The notes beneath the pieces are model-generated. The model was not told the origin of the DNA and ran no database searches. It saw only the letters and a program-made list of their open reading frames with translations. A DNA stretch of 7,573 nt from contig JAGNMT010000162.1 of the NCBI GenBank assembly GCA_017991025.1, forward strand, positions 1-7,573, given 5' to 3'. Shown piece after piece: positions 1 to 6,322 of this stretch. Within the stretch, counting starts at the first letter, position 1. Each line of letters starts with the position of its first letter. A program made the translations under genes and the position numbers. This DNA comes from Verrucomicrobiales bacterium (lineage in GTDB: Bacteria > Verrucomicrobiota > Verrucomicrobiia > Verrucomicrobiales > DEV007).

Positions 1-200
1 ACGGACTCATTCGACTAACCCATGAGATTGCCGGTGCCAACGAAAAGGAAGGCGCTCGATTTAATGGGGCTGAACAGGTTCTCCGCTGTCCTGAGGGGAT
101 TCGCGCCTCGGCGATCGAAGCCCGCCTTGTGGACGGGATCCTTCACCTCGTCCTGCCAAAGGAGGAGGTCTGCAAGCCGGTCAGTATCACCATTCATTAA
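1..200 (+). CDS. Hsp20 small heat-shock protein, C-terminal part (5' end outside window)
   Basis: The frame whose first full codon is at base 3 is open from the left edge to the TAA at 198-200, giving 65 residues with no start codon inside the window, so the gene begins upstream. The end is typical of the alpha-crystallin domain of small heat-shock proteins: an 'EARLVDGILHLVLPK' strand pair (the family's A-x-x-x-n-G-v-L signature), then a short tail with an I-x-I motif (SITI, residues 61-64 of the visible part), which docks into the neighbouring dimer during oligomer assembly. Small heat-shock proteins are ATP-independent cytoplasmic holdases that bind unfolding proteins. A second Hsp20 gene follows 44 bases downstream on the same strand, so the two are probably co-transcribed. 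Assignment is from motif recognition; the N-terminal half is not visible. Confidence 0.85.
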   Translation, partial: GLIRLTHEIAGANEKEGARFNGAEQVLRCPEGIRASAIEARLVDGILHLVLPKEEVCKPVSITIH

Positions 201-208
201 GCCTTCAA

Positions 209-232
209 TCTCTGAATCTCTGAATTTCTGAA
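209..232. repeat. Three tandem copies of an 8-base unit between the two hsp20 genes
   Basis: Units are tctctgaa (209-216), tctctgaa (217-224) and tttctgaa (225-232); the third differs by one base. They fill more than half of the 44-base spacer between the two hsp20 reading frames and end 12 bases before the second start codon. No function is evident. Copy number could vary by replication slippage and so change the intergenic spacing. Confidence 0.8.
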
Positions 233-244
233 TCCCTCACAACC

Positions 245-634
245 ATGAACAGTCAAAACCAATCCTGTTGCCACGCCGAAGAGCCGAACGCGGTCCCGGC
301 CGTGGATTCGTCCACCTATCGGCCTCATTACTCCTCGCAGTACGACCAGCAAGCCTGGACCGTAGCGGTGCGTCTGCCGGGCGTGAAAAGAGAGAACCTC
401 TCGGTCACCATCGAAAACGAAATTCTCGAAGTAAAAGCGAGCCGAAACCTTGACCTGCCGGAAGGCTGGCGACCTCTCGGCAGTCATGAGTCTGCCAAGA
501 GTTATGTGCTTCGACTTGATGTGGGGCCGGAGGTTGATCCTACCGCTATCTCGGGCGGGCTGGAGGACGGCGTGTTGACCTTGCGTCTTCCGCTTCGTGA
601 CGAAGTGAAAGCACGGAGCATTGAGATCAAGTAG
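245..634 (+). CDS. Hsp20/alpha-crystallin family small heat-shock protein
   Basis: A 129-residue protein with the normal length and order of a bacterial small heat-shock protein. A short variable N-terminus (1-35) carries an unusual Cys-Cys-His at 8-10. The alpha-crystallin domain spans about 36-120, with the LPGV turn at 44-47, the strand VTIENEILEVKA (54-65) and the signature GGLEDGVLTLRLPL (104-117). The tail ends with the I-x-I motif IEI (126-128) used in oligomer assembly. It is expected to act as a cytoplasmic ATP-independent holdase. It lies 44 bases after another Hsp20 gene; its divergent N-terminus suggests the pair may form different or mixed oligomers, which is inference. The ATG at 245 is the only sensible start. 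The preceding bases (ccctcacaacc) hold no Shine-Dalgarno sequence. A hairpin terminator follows the stop by about 20 bases. Confidence 0.92.
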   Translation: MNSQNQSCCHAEEPNAVPAVDSSTYRPHYSSQYDQQAWTVAVRLPGVKRENLSVTIENEILEVKASRNLDLPEGWRPLGSHESAKSYVLRLDVGPEVDPTAISGGLEDGVLTLRLPLRDEVKARSIEIK

Positions 635-653
635 GTTCCAATTCGCTGGGTAG

Positions 654-695
654 GCCGGTCGCCCTGTCATTCGGGGCGGTCGGCTTTGCTTTTGC
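654..695 (+). terminator. Rho-independent-type terminator after the hsp20 pair
   Basis: Bases 654-664 pair with 674-684: four G-C pairs, two G.U wobbles, then five G-C pairs, closing a 9-base loop. The stem is followed by a T-rich tract interrupted by G and C (685-695). It starts 20 bases after the hsp20 stop and ends 21 bases before the next gene's proposed start, so it probably separates the two transcription units. The interrupted T tract makes termination efficiency uncertain. Confidence 0.65.
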
Positions 696-716
696 TTTGG
701 TAGGCGGGTAAACTCA

Positions 717-2300
717 GTGATTGTGAGGAGCGCCTCCCGTGGCTATCTTGGGGGCGTGGATACTGGAAGTGCCCAGTCTGTATGTCGGAGTCGTCTTCTT
801 TGTTTGGCGATGGCGGGCTCGTGCCTCATCACGACCGTTCCATCCGTGGCTCAGGAACCACCGGTCCCTCCGCCACCCCCGACTGAGAAACCATCGGGCG
901 CGCCAACGATCGGGCAAGCGGAGTCCAGGACATCGGTCGAGGAGATCGCGGCAAGGGACTGGGGCGAGGACTTTCAGATTAAGGTGACAGGCGGTCAACC
1001 GCTCACCAGGGCGATGTTCTCTGCCAACATCAATGATTTACGGGAAGATTTTCGCTGGCTGCTTTTCAAGTTGAACATCGACAGTCCGAAGGATCGATCC
1101 GTCTGGAGCGTCCCGATTCAGGTTGAGCTTTTCGGGGATTTTGTAGATGTCTACAAGGGGGATTATCTGCGGACGAATGTGCAGCTTCGTCCTGACTCGC
1201 GCTTCATCATTAAGATGGAAGCAAAACTGCACGATGGATTTCAGGAGGCGGATTTCCGGCTCGAACTGCTTCGCGCGCTTTTGATAGAGCAGATCATTGC
1301 GCCTTTCGTTCCGGCACCCGATGCGTTTACGCTGAATGAGGTCAAGGTCCCGGACTGGTTGCTGCATGGTTTTGACCAGCTCATTTCGCACCGGCGCGGA
1401 GGGAGCCCGAGTGCCTTTTATAAAGGATTCCTCGCCAGCGGCCAGATGCTGAAGCCCGGTGAGATTTTTGCAGTGGAGGGAGCCGACAAGCTCGATCCGG
1501 TCAATTATGCGATTTTCCGAGCCTCCTCGGCGGCGATGGTGGAGGCGCTGCTCGATCAGCCTGACGGTGACGCGGGACTGCGGAGTCTGCTCGGGGATCT
1601 CGGGCGATCAAATCCGGTTTCTTTCGACGTCCTCCTGCGCGAGCATTTTCCCGCTTTCCGCGAAATGGATCAGGGGCTGGACAAGTGGTGGGCCCTCGAG
1701 GTCGCCTCGCTCGGGCAGCAGCAGGGTTTTGAGTTTTTAGATCGAGAGGAGACAGAGCGTTTTCTCACGGATGCCCTGACGGTCAGCTTCGATGCGGTCG
1801 CGACGGCTACCCCGGCAGCGGAGCCGCCAAAAAGGGGGCTCTTTGATTTCAAAAAAGCGAAAAACGACGCTCCTGCTTCATCGTCGGAAGCGTTTACGGG
1901 CACGATAGATCAGTATGCCCTTTATCTGGGGAGAGCGGGAGCGAAGGAGCAGCTGACGGCGTCGTTCGACCGGCTCCAAAAGCTGAAGCGGATTGGTTTT
2001 CCTCTCTACCGTCCGGTCTTCACCGCTTATGAATCGGTCATCGTGAAACTGGCCAAAGGAGAAACTCGCGATATAGATGTCGAGCTTAAGAGCATTGAGG
2101 AAATGCGAACGAAGATCCGCGAGACGCTTGTCCGGACCGAGGATTACTTGAACTACTTTGAAGCGACGAGAGCGCCGCAGCGGAGTAAGGCCTTCGATGA
2201 CTACATGGAGATGAGGAAATCACTGGAAGCGAAAGACCCGCCGAAGCGGAATGATCGCATCACGCGATATCTCGACGCTCTGGAGATCGAGTTTCGATGA
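717..2300 (+). CDS. Secreted protein of unknown function, possible inactive peptidase-MA-like (gluzincin) domain
   Basis: A 527-residue protein not recognised as a named family. Residues 25-45 form a hydrophobic stretch ending PSVA-Q, a plausible signal peptide with cleavage near 45/46. A proline-rich linker (48-56) follows, then a mixed alpha/beta body and a charged helical C-terminus (about 410-527). Residues 180-330 resemble the peptidase-MA/gluzincin layout. A helix at 182-192 sits where HExxH is expected; the WL-x-x-G segment (VPDWLLHGFDQL, 211-222) sits where WL-x-EG-x-A is expected; and YAIFRASSAAMVEALL (264-279) matches the later tyrosine helix. The two zinc histidines are absent and the third-ligand Glu position is His, so if the fold is right the protein is probably non-catalytic. 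The GTG at 717 is the longest start; GTG at 723 or 756 would also leave a signal peptide. A low-complexity Lys/Ala segment at 365-390 looks like an inter-domain linker. It converges on rarA with 6 bases between stops. Confidence 0.75.
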   Translation: MIVRSASRGYLGGVDTGSAQSVCRSRLLCLAMAGSCLITTVPSVAQEPPVPPPPPTEKPSGAPTIGQAESRTSVEEIAARDWGEDFQIKVTGGQPLTRAMFSANINDLREDFRWLLFKLNIDSPKDRSVWSVPIQVELFGDFVDVYKGDYLRTNVQLRPDSRFIIKMEAKLHDGFQEADFRLELLRALLIEQIIAPFVPAPDAFTLNEVKVPDWLLHGFDQLISHRRGGSPSAFYKGFLASGQMLKPGEIFAVEGADKLDPVNYAIFRASSAAMVEALLDQPDGDAGLRSLLGDLGRSNPVSFDVLLREHFPAFREMDQGLDKWWALEVASLGQQQGFEFLDREETERFLTDALTVSFDAVATATPAAEPPKRGLFDFKKAKNDAPASSSEAFTGTIDQYALYLGRAGAKEQLTASFDRLQKLKRIGFPLYRPVFTAYESVIVKLAKGETRDIDVELKSIEEMRTKIRETLVRTEDYLNYFEATRAPQRSKAFDDYMEMRKSLEAKDPPKRNDRITRYLDALEIEFR

Positions 2301-2306
2301 GCTGGT

Positions 2307-3713
2307 TTACCCGGGCTTTCGCTCCTGGAATTGCTTCCTCCAATGCTCGAGACGCTCTGCGACGCGTTGCTCCATGCCATTCGAAGAAGGTTCATAGTAG
2401 GTACGGCCTTCGGGGAGGTAGGCTTGGGGCACATAACCGTCCTCATAGTCGTGACCGTAGAGGTAGGTGGCTTCACCTTCGGCAATGGCTCCGCTTTGCT
2501 CGCCAATCTTCTTGCGCGATTTGGTTCGGAGATGGGGAGGAACGGCGAGGGTGCGGCCTTCGGCGATGTCCTTCATGGCGGCATTGATTCCGAGATAGGC
2601 CCGGTTGCTCTTCGGGGCGGTGGCGAGATACACGGCGGCGTGGGCGAGGGGAATGCGAGCCTCGGGCATGCCGATGAACTCGACCGCCTGTTGCGCGGCG
2701 ACGGCAACACGAAGGGCGTTCGAGTCCGCCATTCCGACATCCTCACTCGCAGCGATGACGATGCGGCGGGCGATGAAGCGAATGTCCTCTCCGGCGTAGA
2801 GCATTTTCGCGAGCCAGTAGAGGGCGGCGTCAGGATCGCAGCCCCGCATTGCTTTGATGAAGGCACTGATGGTGTCATGGTGCCCGTCGCCGTCGGCATC
2901 GTAGACCACGCTCTTCCGTTGGATCGAGTCCTCGGCAACCTCGAGATCGATCACGATGTCTCCGGTGACCTCGTCCGCTCCGGTCGTGACGACAGCGAGC
3001 TCAAATGAGGTCAGCAGTTTTCGGGCATCGCCGTCACACATGGTGACGAGATGGCGGGCAGCGTCCTCGTGAACGATGAGGGGCTTTTTGCCAAAGCCGC
3101 GTTCCGGATCGGAAACCGCCGCCTTGAGAAGGGCCGCGAGATCCTCCGGGGTGAGGGGTTCGAGCTGAAAGACCTGACTGCGCGAGACAAGAGGGCTGTT
3201 GATGTAGAAATAGGGATTGTGGGTCGTCGCCCCGATAAACCGCACGGTTCCCCGCTCGATGTGAGGGAGCAGCACGTCCTGCTGCGATTTATTGAAACGG
3301 TGGATCTCATCGACAAAGAGCGTGGTGATCTCACCCCTGGTTCGTTGAAATTGCCGGGCTGTCTCGACCGCCCGCCGAATCTCGGCGACGTTGCTTTCTA
3401 CGCCGGAAAGATTGATAAACCGCGACTCGGTCCGGCGGGCGATGAGCTCGGCAAGACTCGTTTTGCCCACGCCGGGAGGACCGTAGAAAATCAGCGAAGT
3501 GAAACGATCTGCCTCGATGGCGCGGCGGAGCAGTTTGCCCTCTCCGAGGATGTGGCCTTGCCCCACGTATTCGCTAAGGTCTCTGGGGCGCATCCTCGCG
3601 GCGAGGGGCATCGTTGGATCCAGCCTCAGATTGGGTGTCGGGAGATCTCCGGCGGATCCGGGGAAAAGCCCGGACTCGTCGTCGGTTGTTTCCGTGAAGA
3701 GATCGTCATCCAT
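2307..3713 (-). CDS. rarA: Replication-associated recombination protein RarA/MgsA (AAA+ ATPase)
   Basis: A 468-residue AAA+ ATPase of the RarA/MgsA (eukaryotic WRNIP1) family, which acts at stalled replication forks with SSB and the clamp-loading machinery in the cytoplasm. Visible in order: the family entry motif PLAARMRPRDLSEYVGQ (36-52), Walker A GPPGVGKTS (78-86), Walker B LFVDEIHRF (132-140, acidic D135/E136) followed by NKSQQD, sensor 1 GATTHNP (161-167), an arginine-finger region SPLVSRS (173-179), and sensor 2 DGDARKLL (227-234). The C-terminal tetramerisation half has the conserved DAALYWLAKMLYAGED (295-310), ASEDVGMAD (322-330) and APKSNRAYLG (366-375). The family's usual sensor-1 form is ATTENPS; here it is ATTHNPY. 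The N-terminal MDDDLF could be a weak clamp-binding motif, which is speculative. The ATG at 3711-3713 gives the expected length (E. coli RarA is about 447 residues). It appears to be monocistronic. Confidence 0.96.
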   Translation of the reverse strand: MDDDLFTETTDDESGLFPGSAGDLPTPNLRLDPTMPLAARMRPRDLSEYVGQGHILGEGKLLRRAIEADRFTSLIFYGPPGVGKTSLAELIARRTESRFINLSGVESNVAEIRRAVETARQFQRTRGEITTLFVDEIHRFNKSQQDVLLPHIERGTVRFIGATTHNPYFYINSPLVSRSQVFQLEPLTPEDLAALLKAAVSDPERGFGKKPLIVHEDAARHLVTMCDGDARKLLTSFELAVVTTGADEVTGDIVIDLEVAEDSIQRKSVVYDADGDGHHDTISAFIKAMRGCDPDAALYWLAKMLYAGEDIRFIARRIVIAASEDVGMADSNALRVAVAAQQAVEFIGMPEARIPLAHAAVYLATAPKSNRAYLGINAAMKDIAEGRTLAVPPHLRTKSRKKIGEQSGAIAEGEATYLYGHDYEDGYVPQAYLPEGRTYYEPSSNGMEQRVAERLEHWRKQFQERKPG

Positions 3714-3820
3714 GTTTTAGTGCCCTGAACGCTAACCCGATCCGGGGCAATGCAATGGATATTTACGCTCCCGCTGCAATCCTTTTGAGAAATGGGGAGG
3801 GGCAGGGTCAGCCGGAAATG

Positions 3821-3920
3821 CACAAAATTATAAAAATTTTTCATAATTGTAATAATTAATTTGATTATCCGTATTATAATGGTAATATTTTTAATAATTA
3901 ACTTTTATTTATAGAATCGA
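3821..3920. promoter_or_regulatory. AT-rich island with promoter-like elements upstream of the 160-residue orphan gene
   Basis: By direct count only 14 of these 100 bases are G or C, in sharp contrast to the GC-rich genes on both sides. It contains a perfect TATAAT at 3875-3880, although nothing resembling TTGACA lies 16-18 bases before it. An alternative pair is TTGATT (3861-3866), a 16-base spacer and TAATAT (3883-3888). Either would give a 5' leader of about 80-95 bases before the ATG at 3978. A 10-base direct repeat TAATAATTAA occurs at 3850-3859 and 3892-3901, flanking the TATAAT. The island probably drives the downstream gene and might also serve rarA on the other strand, whose start lies about 110 bases away. 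The rest of 3714-3977 shows nothing else I can name. Confidence 0.45.
3826..3848. repeat. 23-base near-perfect AT palindrome
   Basis: AATTAT (3826-3831) pairs with ATAATT (3843-3848). The inner AAAA (3833-3836) pairs with TTTT (3838-3841), with a single A/C mismatch between the two arms. It sits at the left edge of the AT-rich island. It could be an operator for a dimeric regulator or a structural DNA element. It is not a convincing terminator because the stem has no G-C pairs. Chance occurrence in such AT-rich DNA is possible. Confidence 0.4.
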
Positions 3921-3977
3921 TTAACGCGGTTATTACTGAACGCTCCAACCGAGCATCTCTCATCCAAACCTACCTCT

Positions 3978-4460
3978 ATGAACGTTGCCATCCCTGAACT
4001 TAGTCAGTTTGAACTCGAAATACTGGGCCAAACCCCGTTGGTGGATAATCCGAAGGCTGAAGTCAGCTATAAAGTCGATATCGAGCCCTGCCGGGTCACA
4101 CGGCGTGTCGTTGTCGGGATTTTGGATGAGAGCCGCAGGTGTGGAATCGCTGTCGCAATCTACCCTGCAACAGGTGAGGTTTGTGATCTGAGTAACGGCG
4201 GCGGAGTGATCGGATATCTGGCAAAATCGCCCCTCATCCCCGGAGTTCCGGTACCCTGTGATCTGACCCTCTACCGCTTCGGTCAGAATTTTGTCTGTAG
4301 CGTGCGTATCCAGGGAGAGATCTTTCTTTACCCGGCGTTTGCTTTGAGCGGGGCTACGAAACTCACCGCTTTTGTCGGACAGGAGTCGTCGTCCGGAGTT
4401 GAGCGGATTGGGTGGTCTCATCTTCGTCTCGATGTGATCGCACAGCCGGTCGCGGCATGA
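3978..4460 (+). CDS. Orphan 160-residue protein, predicted beta-rich, function unknown
   Basis: I do not recognise this protein. It has 160 residues with no signal peptide and no membrane span, so it is probably cytoplasmic. The sequence alternates short hydrophobic strands and turns (RRVVVGIL 42-49, CGIAVAIYP 55-63, CDLTLYRF 94-101, NFVCSVRIQGEIFLYPAFAL 104-123, LRLDVIA 149-155), which suggests an all-beta sandwich, perhaps of the concanavalin/SPRY type; that is inference from pattern only. Four cysteines (38, 55, 69, 94, with a fifth at 107) are scattered and form no metal-binding pair. The ATG at 3978 has no Shine-Dalgarno sequence; the leader reads ccaaacctacctct. The gene stands alone: an unusually AT-rich promoter region lies upstream and a strong terminator lies 30 bases downstream, so it is probably a separately regulated monocistronic unit. 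Confidence 0.7.
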   Translation: MNVAIPELSQFELEILGQTPLVDNPKAEVSYKVDIEPCRVTRRVVVGILDESRRCGIAVAIYPATGEVCDLSNGGGVIGYLAKSPLIPGVPVPCDLTLYRFGQNFVCSVRIQGEIFLYPAFALSGATKLTAFVGQESSSGVERIGWSHLRLDVIAQPVAA

Positions 4461-4489
4461 TTTTTTTGTAGGTTAATCGTTGGTTTGAG

Positions 4490-4530
4490 CAAGGCACGGA
4501 TCGCAAGGTCCGTGCCTTGTTTTGTTTTTT
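4490..4530 (+). terminator. Strong rho-independent terminator after the orphan gene
   Basis: A perfect 11-base-pair stem (4490-4500 with 4509-4519, core aaggcacgga / tccgtgcctt) closes an 8-base loop and is followed by TTTTGTTTTTT (4520-4530). It lies 29 bases after the stop codon of the 160-residue gene. It should insulate that gene from the pseudopilin-like gene downstream. This is the clearest terminator in the window. Confidence 0.9.
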
Positions 4531-4648
4531 AAAGGAAAGCCTTCTTTCCGGCTTGACCGGGACGGCCGAATTTAGGTAAGGTCGGCGCGAGAAATGGCAG
4601 TCTGACTTTTCAGGAGTTCCGGCCGATTTCGAACAGATCCCCAAACCT

Positions 4649-5455
4649 ATGATGACTCCCTCTTATTCATTTTCCCGAAACCGTGGCTTTACATTGGTTG
4701 AACTCCTTATCGTGATCGCGATCGTCGGGATTCTCATGGCCCTTCTCGCAACAGGGGTCGGAAAAGCGAAAGAGGTCGCGGAGGCCCTCAAGAGCACATC
4801 AAATTTGAAACAGATCGCCGGATCGACGCTCATCTGGGCGGCGGACAATGGAGGCCGACTTCCTTCGCCCCAGTATCCTGGCGGGATGGAGCCGCCGTCC
4901 GGTGTTGAACCCGATGATTTTTTCCCCAAGAATTACAATCTCGGGGATTCCGAGTCCGGGCTATGGCTCGATGGGGTGGTTTTCGCTGAGATTTACATGA
5001 AGGAGGATAAGGACGGCCAGGTCAGTAGCTATCAGGTCGATGAGAAGGGAACCCACTTGAAGGGAACCATCTTTGAAGTACTCAAATCAGTGAAAAAGTC
5101 TCCCCTTGAGGAGGACTGGCACAAGCATAGCTTTGCGATGAATGCCAATTTGCAGTACGATCGCATCAATAAGGACTCGCCTGAGCCCTACTTGACTGAA
5201 AAGACTCTCACGAACCTGCTCTTCAGCCCGAATGCGCTGCTCTACATCGAGTGTACGGATCCGAATGTGGTCAAGTACGAGGACAGGGATGCTATCATTG
5301 AGACCATAAAAACTCGCTGGGACGGCAGCAAAGTGATCGCTGCCTATCTCGACGGGCATGCCGATCGCCTCGCGGAAAGCCAGATCCCGGATCAGGACCC
5401 CGAGACGGACATCAAATCGAGCCGCTTCTGGAGAGGCGTTGATGCCAAGCGGTGA
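4649..5455 (+). CDS. Type II secretion/type IV pilin-like pseudopilin (prepilin N-terminal methylation site)
   Basis: A 268-residue protein whose start is a textbook class III signal: a short basic leader (SRNR), then G13 immediately before FTLVELLIVIAIVGILMALL (14-33). Prepilin peptidase should cut after G13 and methylate F14, and the essential Glu is at +5 (E18). The hydrophobic helix then anchors the protein in the inner membrane or in a pseudopilus. The segment SNLKQIAGSTLIWAADNGGRLP (51-72) and the C-terminal AYLDGHADRL (231-240) match the large family of solitary prepilin-like proteins in Verrucomicrobiota and Planctomycetota, most of unknown individual function. No secretion genes are nearby. 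Start codons at 4649 and 4652 are adjacent (ATGATG). There is no Shine-Dalgarno sequence, and the leader shares ccaaaccta with the 160-residue gene. It appears to be monocistronic; a TTGACC at 4553 is a possible -35 element but its -10 is weak. Confidence 0.9.
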   Translation: MMTPSYSFSRNRGFTLVELLIVIAIVGILMALLATGVGKAKEVAEALKSTSNLKQIAGSTLIWAADNGGRLPSPQYPGGMEPPSGVEPDDFFPKNYNLGDSESGLWLDGVVFAEIYMKEDKDGQVSSYQVDEKGTHLKGTIFEVLKSVKKSPLEEDWHKHSFAMNANLQYDRINKDSPEPYLTEKTLTNLLFSPNALLYIECTDPNVVKYEDRDAIIETIKTRWDGSKVIAAYLDGHADRLAESQIPDQDPETDIKSSRFWRGVDAKR

Positions 5456-5528
5456 AGGGGATGCACCACTGTTTGGCTGGCTGGGGGGAAGACTGAAGAC
5501 TCCTCGCGCTCTCTCAAACCCAAAACCC

Positions 5529-5673
5529 GGTTTCAAGTTTAACGTTCAGAGTTTCACGTTGAGAAAGTCAACGAGTTGTGACCGTTGCCTCCTTCGCCTT
5601 TTGAGTGTGCTGGCATTGTCTCGTAACACCCTGATTCAGAGAACTTGGAGCGTGAAACCTGAAACTTGAAACC
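5529..5673. repeat. Interrupted inverted repeat in the intergenic region
   Basis: The left arm contains ggtttcaagttt (5529-5540) and gtttcacg (5551-5558). The right arm contains cgtgaaac (5651-5658) and aaacttgaaacc (5662-5673), the exact reverse complements in mirrored order. The spacing between the paired blocks differs (10 versus 3 bases), so the repeat is imperfect. The intervening 92 bases have no recognisable content. It lies between the convergent pseudopilin and cbiX-operon ends, with the right arm 10 bases past the stop codon of the Fe-S gene. It could form a long hairpin acting as a bidirectional terminator, or be a dispersed extragenic (REP/MITE-like) element. The flanking 5456-5528 holds only a small tandem duplication of gaagact at 5488-5501. 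Confidence 0.65.
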
Positions 5674-5683
5674 CCGATTTAGG

Positions 5684-6322
5684 TCAAATGGACGAGTCGG
5701 GATTCGCGGGAGGGTTAGCCTTGTCGTAGGCCTCTTTCGCGAGCGACCGCGCCGCACTGATGGCAAAGGTGCACGCCTCTGTGCAGATGAGGGGAATGGA
5801 GTGCGCCTGGGGTTTGATGCGACTCACCGGGCTTTCGTCGTTGATGGGCCAGGCGATCTTGCGGAGGCAACCGGGAAAACAGAGTTCACGCATCATGCGA
5901 TTGGCCATTTGATCCGTGATCGTTCCGGCAAAGCGGTACATTCCGGTTTGGCGGTCGAGGGTCTTCCGGAGGGATGTCGAGGTGTGCTCACCTTTGTCGT
6001 AGGCGACCCAGGTCGCAAATACCGCCGGGTAAATAGCGTCCAGTCGTTTGAGAAACTCGGCAGCACCGGTGCACCCTGTCTTCCATCCGGTCTTGAGGGT
6101 CGGAGCCGTCTTCAGCGGGCGGTATGCTCCGGTCTTATCGAATTTTGCCATCTCCCGTAAGGCCGTGCTAGAATCGATCGCCCGCAGGGAGTCGGTCATT
6201 GTGACATCATCAATGTGACAGGCTTCGAAAACCCCGTTGGAAGTTCGCGAGATCGAGAGCTGCCCGAAATTCAGTCTGGTTCCGGATGGAAGATAAGTCT
6301 CGAGTTCCTGAGCAAGTGTCAT
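5684..6322 (-). CDS. DR2241-type 4Fe-4S iron-sulfur protein, partner of CbiX
   Basis: A 212-residue protein resembling the C-terminal half of Deinococcus DR2241, in which a CbiX-like chelatase is fused to an iron-sulfur module. The recognisable part is residues 117-192: a TLDRQTGMYRFA segment (121-132), then C148-x3-C152 (ELCFPGCLRKIAW) and C180-x3-C184 (IPLICTEACTF). These four cysteines are the likely ligands of a [4Fe-4S] cluster; C35 and C84 are extra. The N-terminal 110 residues would correspond to the stabilising domain of that family. No signal peptide is present, so the protein is probably cytoplasmic. Its ATG overlaps the cbiX stop by four bases (ATGA), so translation is probably coupled and the products should act together in tetrapyrrole metal insertion, with a redox or structural role for the cluster. 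The family link is from recollection of motifs and is not verified by search. Confidence 0.75.
   Translation of the reverse strand: MTLAQELETYLPSGTRLNFGQLSISRTSNGVFEACHIDDVTMTDSLRAIDSSTALREMAKFDKTGAYRPLKTAPTLKTGWKTGCTGAAEFLKRLDAIYPAVFATWVAYDKGEHTSTSLRKTLDRQTGMYRFAGTITDQMANRMMRELCFPGCLRKIAWPINDESPVSRIKPQAHSIPLICTEACTFAISAARSLAKEAYDKANPPANPDSSI

Noticed and set aside
197..670. 157-codon open frame on the minus strand across the second hsp20 gene
   Set aside because: Antisense shadow of a clear Hsp20 gene; the translation has no recognisable motif.
2331..3728. Two 225-codon plus-strand open frames opposite rarA (2331-3008 and 3051-3728)
   Set aside because: They lie entirely or almost entirely on the opposite strand of a well-conserved AAA+ gene, lack family motifs, and are explained by the codon bias of rarA.
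4534..4549. Small hairpin ggaaag/ctttcc upstream of the pseudopilin gene
   Set aside because: Only six pairs and no associated signal; likely chance next to the strong terminator at 4490-4530.
5444..5477. Possible hairpin terminator at the pseudopilin stop codon (gccaa/ttggc, ggtg/cacc)
   Set aside because: The stem is interrupted by mismatches and no T tract follows, so it is not reported as a terminator.
5666..6160. 164-codon plus-strand open frame opposite the Fe-S gene
   Set aside because: The minus-strand frame has the conserved cysteine pairs and is coupled to cbiX; the plus frame has no recognisable features.
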